53,641 bases of DNA from Thermoplasmatota archaeon (lineage in GTDB: Archaea > Thermoplasmatota > Thermoplasmata > Thermoplasmatales > Thermoplasmataceae). The notes under the pieces are model-generated. The model worked only from the letters and a program-made list of their open reading frames with translations. It made no database searches and was not told where the DNA came from. Below, piece by piece: positions 1 through 9,283 of this stretch (positions are counted from its first letter, which is position 1; every line of letters begins with the position of its first letter). A program made the position numbers and the translations under genes. Where the stretch lies: positions 1 to 53,641 of the forward strand of contig JAMDBD010000019.1 in NCBI GenBank assembly GCA_023484105.1, read 5' to 3'.

Positions 1-2
1 TG

Positions 3-704
3 TACAACGATCTGGATCCGAGACTTTACAACCTCTTTATGGCTCTGGCAAAGTATCCTGATGAAATTTACCGCAACCTGTATGAGAAATACTCAGATCT
101 TGCCGGAAAACTTTCCCGAAAAGGAAATGTGACGAAAATGGTGAAGGCAACTTCATCAGAAACTGAGACCAGGAATAATTCAAATGGACCTAATCGTTAT
201 GCAAGCAATCTCACAGACTATGTTGAAGAGGCCACCAATTTAATAATCGAACACACTTTCTCATTTGGGGGAATGGGAACAACTTATGCCACGAGTGAAA
301 AATCCCCTCTCCGTTATCTGGAAAAAACACTTCGTCAGTTCAGAGAAATAACGGAACGTGTTCAGAAGTGGAAGATTGAATGCCTGGATTTCAGGGATTT
401 GATCATAAGATATGATTCGCAGAACTCATTTTTCTATATTGACCCCCCATACCTTGGGAAAAAGTGGTATGCTTCCAATCTAACTGAAGAGGATTATAAT
501 GAACTACTGGAACTTGTGCGCACTATTAAGGGAAAATACCTGATCACAATAGACATGGAAGATTCCAGCGCAATCAGTACAGTTGGAAAGCCTATGTTCG
601 TCTTCCAGACCACCAGCCCGGGCAGAAAAAATCTCGGGAGTAGAAAATTTGCATTTTATTCAAACGTGATTAATGGAAGACTGCGCACACGCTTTAAAAA
701 TTAG
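3..704 (+). CDS. DNA adenine methylase, D12 class (5' end missing)
   Basis: Predicted N6-adenine DNA methyltransferase that transfers a methyl group from SAM to adenine in a specific DNA site. The catalytic motif DPPY is visible in the context YIDPPYLGKKWY near the middle of the visible part. The reading frame is open to the left edge and the first residues (YNDLDPRLYNLF) match the family's conserved region just after the SAM-binding N-terminus, so the gene starts outside the window and the first in-frame ATG at 39 is internal. The C-terminal part (GKPMFVFQTTSPGRKN) looks complete. It may belong to a restriction-modification system, a virus or a solitary methylase; no restriction enzyme is visible. 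Family call is firm, specificity unknown. Confidence 0.85.
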   Translation, partial: YNDLDPRLYNLFMALAKYPDEIYRNLYEKYSDLAGKLSRKGNVTKMVKATSSETETRNNSNGPNRYASNLTDYVEEATNLIIEHTFSFGGMGTTYATSEKSPLRYLEKTLRQFREITERVQKWKIECLDFRDLIIRYDSQNSFFYIDPPYLGKKWYASNLTEEDYNELLELVRTIKGKYLITIDMEDSSAISTVGKPMFVFQTTSPGRKNLGSRKFAFYSNVINGRLRTRFKN

Positions 705-915
705 GTATTCAATAGTGACAAAGATAAAACTGGTACAGTCCGCGAGAAGTGATTGGTCAAAATATTATCATAATGCATCATTTGACTGAATATAATGCTG
801 TATCAAATGAATGGATGCCATGACAGAATGCGGTATATCATTACATGCAGATAGGTGTTTTCGCATTCATTGTAAAAGGCGGCAGGGTTAATTACGTCGA
901 TTGCATGGTAAACTC

Positions 916-1056
916 ATGCCTGTTGATCCTATATGTGGAATGAAGGTCGAGGAAACCAGCAAGTACAGGAGCAAGTTCCAGGGGAAGGATTTCTATTTCT
1001 GCTGTATGGAGTGCAAAGAAACGTTTGACAGAAACCCGCTAAAATATTCCAGATGA
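916..1056 (+). CDS. YHS domain protein, 46 aa
   Basis: Very small protein consisting of a single YHS domain. It begins MPVDPICGMKVEE, has a KYRSKFQGKDFYFCC core and ends in CKETFDRNPLKYSR, which matches the family pattern of DP-C-GM, an aromatic/FC stretch and a C-K-F-NP-KY end. Cysteines at residues 7, 34, 35 and 38 could bind a metal. YHS domains occur at the end of copper and heavy-metal ATPases and as stand-alone proteins linked to metal handling; the metal here is inferred, not shown. It stands alone between the methylase and the radical SAM gene, with no transporter next to it. Confidence 0.8.
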   Translation: MPVDPICGMKVEETSKYRSKFQGKDFYFCCMECKETFDRNPLKYSR

Positions 1057-1145
1057 GCGGCTGCATGCTTTTCTGTTTTTGTGCGGAATTAATACGGATC
1101 ATTTAATAGATAAATTTTTCTTATCAAAAACGAAATTCGATATCC

Positions 1146-1154
1146 TTAAATAAA
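1146..1154 (+). promoter_or_regulatory. TATA box for the radical SAM gene
   Basis: The sequence TTAAATAAA is centred about 24 nt before the ATG at 1173, the spacing expected for an archaeal leaderless transcript. No Shine-Dalgarno sequence lies between it and the ATG. Confidence 0.55.
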
Positions 1155-1172
1155 GTTGAATATTGTTAAATT

Positions 1173-2798
1173 ATGTCTGCTGAGATTGTCCTCAGTTCTG
1201 ACAGGGGAAGTTTTACTGATTATTCTGGTGCAAATCCTCTTGGTTATGTTGCATGTATGCCTCATAGGCTGGTACCAAGGATCCTGATGGATAAAGTCTT
1301 TACCCCGCCAATGAAATCCTACAGTTCAGGAGAGGCAATAGATGCACCTTACGCTTTGCGCAAGGTTGAGGCGATTATTTCAGGATCAGGGTACCGCAGT
1401 GTAGCCGTAGCACCTCCAGAAAAACTGTCGAAAATTGTGGATCGCAGCACAAGGGTACTTGGCATATCTGTTCACGATCCATATGGGCTAAGTCCGGTGA
1501 GCACCAAGCTCTCACTCATGTTCGGAGGAGGCAGATCATGGACTGCCAAGTTTTTTGAGGATCTCGGAGAAACAATAGTTTCTCTGAAAAATAAGTATCA
1601 CTTCACAGTTTTTGCTGGTGGCCCTGGGGTATGGCAGATGGATCTCCAGAGACCTGAATGGGTTGACGTCGTATTCAACGGTGAGGCAGAACTGGATCTG
1701 CCGCCTCTGATCAGAAAGATTCTCTCAGGTGAACCATTTCCAGCAAAGGTAAACGGAAGGGATCCGAAAGTGGATCAGATTCCCACTATAATTAAGCCGG
1801 CAAGATTCGGAGAGGTACAGGTAACCAGGGGATGCCCCAGAGGATGCCAGTTCTGCTCCATTACTCCTGAAATGTTCAGATCAATTCCCATGAAGGATAT
1901 CATGGCGGAGGTATCGCTGAATCTCAGGGCAGGACACAAATCGGTAGATCTGGTGACTGATGACATTCTTCTCTATGGATCAAAGAAGCTTGAAACCAAT
2001 CATCAGGCCGTTGTTGATCTCTTCAGGAATATCAGAGAGGCAGGAGTAGAGGAGATATATTTTCCCCATATCTCTTCTCCGGCTGTAAAGGATAGCCCGG
2101 AAACAGTCATGGAAATATCAAATATTGCAGAGTATGACAAGTACAGAGGTGAAATCCCAGTTGTGGGTCTGGAGAGCGGAAGCACAAGGATAATTGAAAA
2201 ATACATGAGGGGAAAAGCGTTTCCATGGGGCCCTGCAGACTGGGGTGACATCATTGTAGATTCTGCAGGAATAATGAACGATGCCTTCATAACGCCATGC
2301 TTTACAATGACCATTGGCTTCTCTGACGAATCAAACGATGACGTAAGGGAAACCATTAAACTTTCAGAGAGAATCATAAACAGCGGATCTAAGGCTTTTC
2401 TGTTTCCTCTTCCAGTGATTCCAATTACACGTTCAAGGCTTAAAAACAATAGCTTTCCGGAGGCTGATCTCCTTCCAGAATCTTACTGGGAGTTGCTCTA
2501 CGTAAGCTGGAAGAATGATATCGACCTGATAAGAAGAATGATACCTGACCTGACCTACAGAATGAACAGCGCTTTTATGCATAAAATTACAGGCACGATG
2601 ATGGACAGGATATTTGGTTCAATAGAGAACATGTTCAGAGATCTTATGGAAACAAGGGGTAAGAAGGCCATGGACTATGGCCGTTATGATCTTGGTTCCG
2701 CGATGGGACTTTTCCGGTCATTCTTCAAGTTGATAAGATCACCGGCTGTGAAAACTGCCTTAAGGAGGAAGAGAGAAGGATACAGCAAGACTTACTAG
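1173..2798 (+). CDS. B12-binding-type radical SAM protein
   Basis: Radical SAM enzyme of unknown substrate. The [4Fe-4S] cluster motif C-x3-C-x2-C is at residues 221, 225 and 228 (RGCPRGCQFCS). About 200 residues precede it and contain a Rossmann-like segment (VLGISVHDPYG, FTVFAGGPG, DVVFNGEAE) typical of the B12-binding-like domain in this superfamily; the His of the classical DxHxxG B12 motif is not evident. A later GLESGS segment fits the SAM-binding strand of the barrel. Length 541 aa. The gene is monocistronic in appearance, with a TATA box 24 nt upstream of the ATG. Superfamily call is firm; the reaction cannot be deduced. Confidence 0.85.
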   Translation: MSAEIVLSSDRGSFTDYSGANPLGYVACMPHRLVPRILMDKVFTPPMKSYSSGEAIDAPYALRKVEAIISGSGYRSVAVAPPEKLSKIVDRSTRVLGISVHDPYGLSPVSTKLSLMFGGGRSWTAKFFEDLGETIVSLKNKYHFTVFAGGPGVWQMDLQRPEWVDVVFNGEAELDLPPLIRKILSGEPFPAKVNGRDPKVDQIPTIIKPARFGEVQVTRGCPRGCQFCSITPEMFRSIPMKDIMAEVSLNLRAGHKSVDLVTDDILLYGSKKLETNHQAVVDLFRNIREAGVEEIYFPHISSPAVKDSPETVMEISNIAEYDKYRGEIPVVGLESGSTRIIEKYMRGKAFPWGPADWGDIIVDSAGIMNDAFITPCFTMTIGFSDESNDDVRETIKLSERIINSGSKAFLFPLPVIPITRSRLKNNSFPEADLLPESYWELLYVSWKNDIDLIRRMIPDLTYRMNSAFMHKITGTMMDRIFGSIENMFRDLMETRGKKAMDYGRYDLGSAMGLFRSFFKLIRSPAVKTALRRKREGYSKTY

Positions 2799-2833
2799 AA
2801 AAAGAATAAATTATCTCATAAGGATGCCCCTCC

Positions 2834-4120
2834 ATGGAAAGAACCTTTATAGGTGACCTGAGCATTGCAAATTCCAGAGTCAGGGTATGTGGATGGGTTC
2901 AGGAAATAAGGAGACTCAAGAACATACTGTTCATTATATTAAGGGATTCCACCGGGCTCTGCCAGCTAACCATCAAGGGTGACATGATAGAGCCATGGAT
3001 GGATCAGATTCAGCGTGAAAGCGTTCTCTGCGCAGAGGGAGAAAACATAAAGGATGGAATTAGCAAGGCTGGCCGCGAGGTATCCGTCACCAGCCTAGAA
3101 CTTCTTAACGGTGCAAGATCCCCCCTACCACTTGCGCCGTTCGATCCCGTAAAAGCAGATATAGAAACCAGGCTTAACAACAGATTCCTTGATTTGAGAC
3201 GGAAAGATCATCTTGCAATCTTCAGGATAAAGAGCTCCCTTCTCTATGGAATAAGGAAATTTTTGCATTCACAGAACTTTATAGAGGTGCAGACCCCGAA
3301 AGTTGTAGCCTCAGCCACCGAGGGAGGCGCGGATCTATTTGCGGTTAAGTACTTCGAAAGCAATGCTTATCTGAATCAGTCTCCGCAGCTTTACAAGGAA
3401 ATATTGATATCTGCGGGCTTCGAGAGGGTATTTGAGGTTGGTCCTGCATTCAGGGCTGAAAAGCATAACACGACAAGGCATCTGAACGAATTCACATCTG
3501 TTGACATTGAGATGGGCTTCTCAGACCATAATGACGCAATGGCGGTCCTTGAGCAGGCAGTGTCAGCAGGAATAGCCAACGTTCTTGCAGAAAGATCGCT
3601 GGACCTGACGGCAGTAGGGAAGGCCATAAGTTTACAGAAGACACCATTTCCGAGAATAAGCTTTTCCGAATGCTGTGATATACTTTCAGGGCAGGGTCAG
3701 GATCATAACGTTGAAGAGGATTTCTCACCTGAGGAGCTGAAGATCATAGGGGATAGGTTCGAAGGATTCTATTTCATAACAGGATGGCCATCTTCACTGA
3801 GGCCTTTCTATACAATGCCCGATCAGAAGGATCCCCAATTCACCAACTCATTCGATCTGCAGTACAGGGAGAAGGAGATCACCTCTGGGGCTCAAAGAGT
3901 GCACGACCCGGAGCTGCTGAAGGAAAGATTTCTGGCAAAGGGCCTTAATCCGGAGGATTTTGATTTCTACATAAAGGCCTTTGAATACGGCATGCCACCG
4001 CATGCTGGATGGGGCCATCCTGTTATTGGCCTGGAAAGGTTGACGATGATACTGCTTGACCTGCAGAACATCCGTGAAACCTCTCTTTTCCCGCGAGACA
4101 GGACAAGAATAAAACCATAG
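2834..4120 (+). CDS. aspS: Aspartyl-tRNA synthetase, archaeal type
   Basis: Class II aminoacyl-tRNA synthetase that charges tRNA with aspartate in the cytoplasm. An N-terminal OB-fold anticodon-binding domain (about residues 1-100) is followed by the catalytic domain with motif 2 ([17 protein letters not shown]) and motif 3 (GLERLTM near the C-terminus). The length of 428 aa and absence of the bacterial GAD insertion fit the archaeal/eukaryotic type. Many archaeal enzymes of this type are non-discriminating and also make Asp-tRNA(Asn) for an amidotransferase; no synthetase specificity test can be made here. The ATG at 2834 is the first in frame; an out-of-frame ATG lies at 2823. Confidence 0.95.
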   Translation: MERTFIGDLSIANSRVRVCGWVQEIRRLKNILFIILRDSTGLCQLTIKGDMIEPWMDQIQRESVLCAEGENIKDGISKAGREVSVTSLELLNGARSPLPLAPFDPVKADIETRLNNRFLDLRRKDHLAIFRIKSSLLYGIRKFLHSQNFIEVQTPKVVASATEGGADLFAVKYFESNAYLNQSPQLYKEILISAGFERVFEVGPAFRAEKHNTTRHLNEFTSVDIEMGFSDHNDAMAVLEQAVSAGIANVLAERSLDLTAVGKAISLQKTPFPRISFSECCDILSGQGQDHNVEEDFSPEELKIIGDRFEGFYFITGWPSSLRPFYTMPDQKDPQFTNSFDLQYREKEITSGAQRVHDPELLKERFLAKGLNPEDFDFYIKAFEYGMPPHAGWGHPVIGLERLTMILLDLQNIRETSLFPRDRTRIKP

Positions 4121-4154
4121 GAAAATAATTCATAGTGCACCGCAATTAACGCTC

Positions 4155-5111
4155 ATGTTAAAGGTAGGAGTGGTGGGACTCGGTAACATGGGATCGGCCA
4201 TTGCAGAGGTTCTTGCTTACAACGGTTTCGAGACCATAGTCAAGGACAGAAATGAAGATCTTATCAAGCGTGGAATACAGAACATAACCGGAATACTCGA
4301 TGGACAGGTGCGTTTTCAGGAAGGCAGGGCGGATAAACAGATCGGGTCAGTTGAAAAGCTGGGAGTCAAACTTTCAGAGGAACAGAAAAGGTCAATCAGG
4401 GAAAAACTTAAGCCTTCTTTCACCGAGGCGAATAAGAACGAGATCCTTTCCAGGATCAGGGAGGCTAATTCATATGAGGATTTTACAGGCTGCAGATTTG
4501 TGATCGAGGCAGCATTTGAGAACATTGACGTGAAAAAGGAGGTGTTCCAGGAACTTGACAGAGTTCTTTCCGGGGAATCAATAATATGCTCCAACACTTC
4601 CTCAATCAGCATCACCAAGCTTGCATCGTTCACAAAAAATCCTGAAAGATGCATAATAACGCATTTTTTCAATCCACCTTATACTCTTCCGCTTGTTGAG
4701 ATAGTCCGTGGGCTGCAGACGTCAGAAGAGATAGAGGAGGAAACTGTGAAATGGATAGCCGGTATGTCAAATCACAGAACTGCCATGGTACCGGTCAGGG
4801 TGAAGGAAATGCCTGGTTTTGTTGTTAACCGTATCCTGGTACCAATGATGAACGAGGCCATATCGATACTTGATGAAGGAGGCGCATCCGCTGCCGATAT
4901 TGACCGCTCAATGAAACTCGGGGCAGGAATGCCCATGGGTCCGCTGGAACTGTGCGATATGGTTGGCCTTGACGTCATCCTTGACGTTATGGAGGTTCTT
5001 CACTCCGAGTATGGGGATCCCAAATACAGGCCAGCACCTTTGCTGAGAAGAATGGTTGACTCGGGAAGACTTGGAAGGAAGTCCGGTAGAGGATTCTTTA
5101 CGTATGACTAA
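4155..5111 (+). CDS. 3-hydroxyacyl-CoA dehydrogenase
   Basis: NAD-dependent oxidation of 3-hydroxyacyl-CoA (3-hydroxybutyryl-CoA type) to the 3-keto form in fatty acid or C4 acid metabolism. The N-terminal Rossmann domain has the GxGxxG dinucleotide motif at residues 8-13 (GLGNMG). The central region has CSNTSSISI and THFFNPPYTLPLVEI, carrying the catalytic His and the conserved FNP, and the C-terminal dimerisation domain begins around GFVVNRILVP. At 318 aa it is a single-domain enzyme, without an enoyl-CoA hydratase fusion. It lies 34 nt after aspS and ends convergent with the next gene, overlapping it by 4 nt. No other beta-oxidation gene is adjacent. Confidence 0.9.
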   Translation: MLKVGVVGLGNMGSAIAEVLAYNGFETIVKDRNEDLIKRGIQNITGILDGQVRFQEGRADKQIGSVEKLGVKLSEEQKRSIREKLKPSFTEANKNEILSRIREANSYEDFTGCRFVIEAAFENIDVKKEVFQELDRVLSGESIICSNTSSISITKLASFTKNPERCIITHFFNPPYTLPLVEIVRGLQTSEEIEEETVKWIAGMSNHRTAMVPVRVKEMPGFVVNRILVPMMNEAISILDEGGASAADIDRSMKLGAGMPMGPLELCDMVGLDVILDVMEVLHSEYGDPKYRPAPLLRRMVDSGRLGRKSGRGFFTYD

Positions 5112-5404
5112 TCCTCTTCCCCGCTATCGTTACCTTTGCTGCTTCCATTGAGCAGAACCATTGTTGGTTCCACCATATATTTTTTCTGTGAAGCCCTGTA
5201 AATTGAAAACAACTCTGTTCTCTTTTCGTTTCCCTCAAACAGTTTCCATATCTCCTTAATCATTGACTTGTTGGCTTCCAGTTCTATGTATATGGGGTTC
5301 CCGTTGTTGTACCAGGTGGCAATTATGTTCCTGTAGACCGGAGCCAGCTCAAGATCCTCCCTGTCAACCTCTATGTCTATTTTTTGTCCAACAGCCAGTT
5401 TCAA
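5108..5404 (-). CDS. Conserved-looking small acidic protein, function unknown
   Basis: I do not recognise this 98-aa protein. It is soluble, with a beta-rich N-terminal half (KLAVGQKIDIEVDREDLELAPVYRN, then NPIYIELEAN) and an acidic tail (GSSKGNDSGEED). The start is a TTG at 5404 preceded by a TATA-like sequence TATTTAA about 33 nt upstream, which supports it being a real gene. It lies 64 nt downstream of the MBF1 gene on the same strand and its last bases overlap the convergent dehydrogenase gene by 4 nt. No motif suggests an enzymatic role. Confidence 0.6.
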   Translation of the reverse strand: MKLAVGQKIDIEVDREDLELAPVYRNIIATWYNNGNPIYIELEANKSMIKEIWKLFEGNEKRTELFSIYRASQKKYMVEPTMVLLNGSSKGNDSGEED

Positions 5405-5468
5405 TTCAGACCCCGTTTCCCAATGTAGAACTGTATTTAATCTTTTTACGTCTGTCTCCGGCTGACAT

Positions 5469-5906
5469 TTACTTTATCTTTTCAAGCAGCGTAACGCCTA
5501 ATGCCTTTTCCAGCTTCCTTGCTGTCTTTATGTCTGGCATAAGTGCTCCACGCTCTATGCTGGACAGAACGTTCTTCCTCTCCATTATCTTCCTGGCAAG
5601 CTCATCCTGAGTCCATCCCATTTTCTCCCTGGCGCTCTTTATAACCTCTCCATAGTCTTCCACAAGCACAGTCTCTTCCATGTCTGCACTTTCTGACATC
5701 TGCCGGTGAGGTGCCCTCCTTGCATTTTGCGCAACCCGCGGTTTCTGAAGCGGCTTCTGAAACACTACAGGGACAGGTGTTTCTCTCTTCTTTTCCAGAG
5801 GAGTCCCGTATTTAGCGCACTTATCACACACCATAAGTACGGCAGAATCTATCCTGACCTTTACCAGTCTCGGGGCCTTTGCACCACACATTTCACATTC
5901 AGGCAT
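5469..5906 (-). CDS. Multiprotein bridging factor 1 (MBF1) homologue
   Basis: Archaeal MBF1, a DNA- or ribosome-associated regulatory protein. The N-terminal zinc ribbon has two Cys pairs (CEMCGAK and CDKCAKYG). A basic, proline-rich linker follows, then a C-terminal Cro/C1 helix-turn-helix (VIKSAREKMGWTQDELARKI ... LSSIERGALMPDIKTARKLEKALGV). I chose the ATG at 5906 because it places the zinc ribbon at residues 3-6 as in relatives and sits 24-25 nt from a TATA-like element; a TTG at 5939 would add 11 residues. The gene diverges from fibrillarin, with the two start codons about 38 bp apart. Confidence 0.9.
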   Translation of the reverse strand: MPECEMCGAKAPRLVKVRIDSAVLMVCDKCAKYGTPLEKKRETPVPVVFQKPLQKPRVAQNARRAPHRQMSESADMEETVLVEDYGEVIKSAREKMGWTQDELARKIMERKNVLSSIERGALMPDIKTARKLEKALGVTLLEKIK

Positions 5907-5925
5907 GTTCTCAATAATGGGAATG

Positions 5926-5934
5926 TCATATATG
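5926..5934 (-). promoter_or_regulatory. TATA-like element of the MBF1 gene, inside the divergent flpA start region
   Basis: On the minus strand CATATATGA lies 24-25 nt upstream of the MBF1 ATG at 5906. It is also only 11-19 nt upstream of the fibrillarin ATG on the plus strand, so the two promoters must overlap and may compete for TBP/TFB. Confidence 0.4.
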
Positions 5935-5944
5935 TACAATTACA

Positions 5945-6592
5945 ATGGAAAAACATCTCAACGTAGTACAGAAAAAAGGCACGATATTCACGGTTTCCAG
6001 CAGTCCGTCTGTTGTTTATGGTGAAAGAATTATCAGGGATTCTGGCAGATTTCTTAGGGAGTGGAAGCCCGAAAGAAGCAAGCTTTCCGCTCTGTACCAC
6101 AAGAACAACTGGGCATTCCCGTTCAGGGAGAGTTCCAGGGTACTGTACCTTGGAGCTGCCTCCGGAACCACTGTGAGCCATATATCCGACATAGTCAGCA
6201 GCGGTATGGTTTACGCTGTGGAATCATCATATGATCCTTTCATAAAACTTCTCAGACTGGCTGAGCAGAGAGGTAACATAATACCGATACTTGAGGATGC
6301 GCGAATGGTGGAGAAATACGGATTCATGGTGGAGAATCCGGATATAATATACCAGGACATTTCACAGCGCGATCAGGTTTCCATATTCAACAATGCAGTC
6401 TCAGCCTGGAAATCAATTCATCATGGATTTCTTGTGCTGAAAATCAGATCAATATCATTCTCAACGGATGAAGAGAAGGTTGTGAGAGAATCGATCAGCG
6501 CCCTGAAAGGTATGAAAGTGGTCAGTGTTACGGATTTGCAGCCTTTCCATTCCGGGACAAGGATAATTTATATGGAGAGGACATTGGCATAG
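5945..6592 (+). CDS. flpA: Fibrillarin-like rRNA/tRNA 2'-O-methyltransferase
   Basis: Catalytic subunit of the C/D-box ribonucleoprotein, which methylates ribose 2'-hydroxyls at sites selected by guide RNAs. The N-terminal domain has VVYGERIIRDSG and EWKPERSKLSALYHK, both typical of fibrillarin, followed by the SAM-binding signature LYLGAASGTTVSHISDIV and the next strand VYAVESS. At 215 aa it is of usual archaeal length. The partner proteins Nop5 and L7Ae are not in the window. The next gene, alaS, follows 35 nt downstream and may be cotranscribed. Confidence 0.95.
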   Translation: MEKHLNVVQKKGTIFTVSSSPSVVYGERIIRDSGRFLREWKPERSKLSALYHKNNWAFPFRESSRVLYLGAASGTTVSHISDIVSSGMVYAVESSYDPFIKLLRLAEQRGNIIPILEDARMVEKYGFMVENPDIIYQDISQRDQVSIFNNAVSAWKSIHHGFLVLKIRSISFSTDEEKVVRESISALKGMKVVSVTDLQPFHSGTRIIYMERTLA

Positions 6593-6627
6593 TTTATTGC
6601 GTTGAAAATAATCCCCCGGTGAGTAAG

Positions 6628-9273
6628 ATGGAAACAGAATACGGGATATTCTTGGAACTAGGTTTCTCCCGCAGGAAATGCGTCATTTGCGGTAAATATT
6701 TCTGGTCTGCCAAGGAAAGAACAACCTGTGGGGAACCCCCGTGCGACCGTTACACATTCATAGGGAACAAGATAGTTCCAAGGAGTTATACGGTTGCTGA
6801 AATGCGCAGGAAGTTCCTGGATTTTTTCAGAGATACTCACGGCTATGTAAAGCCGTATCCTGTCGTTCCAAGATGGCGTGAGGACGTGCTGCTTGTGAAT
6901 GCATCCATATACGATTTCCAGCCGCATGTCACAGGGGGATATGCCAAACCTCCTGAAAACCCGCTTGTCATGTCGCAGCCATGCATCAGAATGACTGACG
7001 TTGACATGGTTGGAATAACCGGGAGGCACCTCACAGGCTTTGAGATGATGTGCCACGATGCCTTCAATTACCCCGGAAAGGAGGTGTACTGGAAAGAAGG
7101 AACCATAAGGTATTGCAATAGTTTTCTGACAGATGGGCTGGGAATTGACCCTGTACACATAACCTACAAGGAGAACCCATGGTCAGGCGGCGGAAATGCT
7201 GGAAATGCCCTGGAAGTGATTGTAGGTGGGCTGGAGGTTGCCACGCTTGTATTCATGGACATGGCTGAGGATCCTGATGGCAAAATGGAAATCGATGGAA
7301 TAAGATATTCACCAATGGATCTCAGGATAGTTGATACAGGATATGGCCTGGAAAGGCTGACTTGGCTCTCCAGATCCAGCGGGACAATATACGAAGCGGT
7401 TTATCCTGAAGTCGTCTCGAGGATAATGGAGGCTGCAGGAATAGAGCCGATGAATGAGGATTGGCTTCTTGCCTATCTGGACAACGCAGTACACTCTGAG
7501 CCTTATGACGATGATAAGGTTCTAAGGAACACCATCGCCGCAATATCACTGAATCCTGGCAGCGATGAGGAAAAGGAGTTTCTTTCTCATCTGACGAAAA
7601 TAAGATCGGTCTACGCGCTTGCAGATCACTCAAGGGCCCTTCTCTTCATGCTTTCAAATTACGTGATACCATCAAACGTAAAGGTGGGATATCTTGCCAG
7701 AATGCTCATAAGAAGATCTCTGAGGCATATCGAGTCACTGGGTGTTGACATCACTCTGCCTGATCTCATAAATATGCAGTACAAGCACTACATAGACATT
7801 GTGGAGGACTTCGATACAGGCTTTTCAGAGATGCTTATCTCAAGGGAATTGGGAAAATACAGGGAGATGATGACATCTGGAAGGCTTCTTCTTGATAGGC
7901 TGCTGCGCAGCAAAAAAGAGATCGGTACGAAAGAAGTCAGAATGCTTTATGAATCTCATGGCATTCCTCCAGAAATTGTAAAACAGCTGGTTTTGGAAAG
8001 AACCGGTAAAAAGCTGGAACTGTATGGAGATGAGAGACAGGAAAAGAAGGAGTTCCATACAAAGTCACCAGCCATCACTGTACCAAGAATTGAGACCCGT
8101 CCGCTATACTATGACGATAAGTCAATCAGGGAATTCACAGCCCTGGTCCTTTTTTCAGGGCCTGACTATGTTGTTCTTAATCAGACAGCCTTTTATCCGG
8201 AGGGTGGAGGTCAACCTAACGATACCGGCTATATCTATTATGGCAGCAGAGGCTTCAGGGTGACTAATGTCCAGAAGGTGAACGGTACAATAGTACACTG
8301 GATAGATGGACATATTCCTGAAAAGGTCAGGGTTCGGGGCATTGTGGACGATGACAGGAGGAACAGGCTTATGACTAGTCATTCAGCCACTCATCTCCTG
8401 CTGGCTGTGACTAGAGAGGTCCTCGGAAACCATGTATGGCAGAGTGGTGTCCAGAAGGGGACTGAGACGTCAAGGCTTGACATCACACATTACGATCGCA
8501 TAACCGAGGAGCAGATCAGAAAAATTGAGAAAAGATGCATGCATTACATAATGGAAGGGAGGGAAATCAAAGTCAAAATGGTGGAGTGGAACAGTGCTCT
8601 CAAAAAGTATGGTTTCAGGCTTTTCCAGGGTGGAGTACCTCTTTCCTCTAAACTCAGGGTTGTGGAGATTGAGGGTGTGGATGCAGAGGGTTGCGGAGGT
8701 ACACATCTGGACAGCACAGCCGAGATAGGCATGATAAAGATACTGAAGGCAGAACCTCTTCAGGAAGGTATTCAAAGGATCGTCTTCGCATCCGGATACG
8801 GATCACTGGAGTACTTCGAAAAAATACAGAGCATCACTGATACGGTTACAGGAACACTTGCTGCAAACATAGATGAAGCAGGTGAAAGATTCATGTCATT
8901 TTTTGAACAGAACCTGCGTACAAAAAAGGAAAGGGACTCATACCTTGGACTTATTTCCGACATCATTGATAAGAACGCAACGAATGTTCAGGGCCACGAA
9001 AACATCCGTTATTTTCCGGGAGAGTTTCCTGAAGCAGTTGTTACACAGCTCATCCCAAGGCTCAAAGATAAGCCGTATACAATCCTTCTGATTGTGAGAT
9101 CCGGCTCCGGGAGAAGGCTCATGGCAGTTTCCGGCAATGCTGATTCAGCGAGTGCACTGAGAATTCTGTCAGGAGGCCTTCTGAATATACATGGAAACCA
9201 GAAGATGTCATACATTGATATTGATGCGGAAAATGAAAGGTTAATATCTGAATTTCTTAATAGGCGGAACTGA
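6628..9273 (+). CDS. alaS: Alanyl-tRNA synthetase
   Basis: Class II synthetase that charges tRNA(Ala) and hydrolyses mischarged Ser/Gly-tRNA(Ala). The archaeal N-terminal zinc-finger-like element is present (CVICGKYFWS ... CGEPPCDRYTFIG), followed by the catalytic core (motif GYGLERLTWLS) and the editing domain with its zinc-binding sequences HSATHLLLA and CGGTHL. About 881 aa, full length for the archaeal form. I prefer the ATG at 6628 because the Shine-Dalgarno GGTGA (6618-6622) sits 5 nt before it; the GTG at 6619 lies inside that same Shine-Dalgarno sequence. It is 10 nt upstream of the S2P-like gene. Confidence 0.96.
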   Translation: METEYGIFLELGFSRRKCVICGKYFWSAKERTTCGEPPCDRYTFIGNKIVPRSYTVAEMRRKFLDFFRDTHGYVKPYPVVPRWREDVLLVNASIYDFQPHVTGGYAKPPENPLVMSQPCIRMTDVDMVGITGRHLTGFEMMCHDAFNYPGKEVYWKEGTIRYCNSFLTDGLGIDPVHITYKENPWSGGGNAGNALEVIVGGLEVATLVFMDMAEDPDGKMEIDGIRYSPMDLRIVDTGYGLERLTWLSRSSGTIYEAVYPEVVSRIMEAAGIEPMNEDWLLAYLDNAVHSEPYDDDKVLRNTIAAISLNPGSDEEKEFLSHLTKIRSVYALADHSRALLFMLSNYVIPSNVKVGYLARMLIRRSLRHIESLGVDITLPDLINMQYKHYIDIVEDFDTGFSEMLISRELGKYREMMTSGRLLLDRLLRSKKEIGTKEVRMLYESHGIPPEIVKQLVLERTGKKLELYGDERQEKKEFHTKSPAITVPRIETRPLYYDDKSIREFTALVLFSGPDYVVLNQTAFYPEGGGQPNDTGYIYYGSRGFRVTNVQKVNGTIVHWIDGHIPEKVRVRGIVDDDRRNRLMTSHSATHLLLAVTREVLGNHVWQSGVQKGTETSRLDITHYDRITEEQIRKIEKRCMHYIMEGREIKVKMVEWNSALKKYGFRLFQGGVPLSSKLRVVEIEGVDAEGCGGTHLDSTAEIGMIKILKAEPLQEGIQRIVFASGYGSLEYFEKIQSITDTVTGTLAANIDEAGERFMSFFEQNLRTKKERDSYLGLISDIIDKNATNVQGHENIRYFPGEFPEAVVTQLIPRLKDKPYTILLIVRSGSGRRLMAVSGNADSASALRILSGGLLNIHGNQKMSYIDIDAENERLISEFLNRRN

Positions 9274-9283
9274 CCACAGAGCC

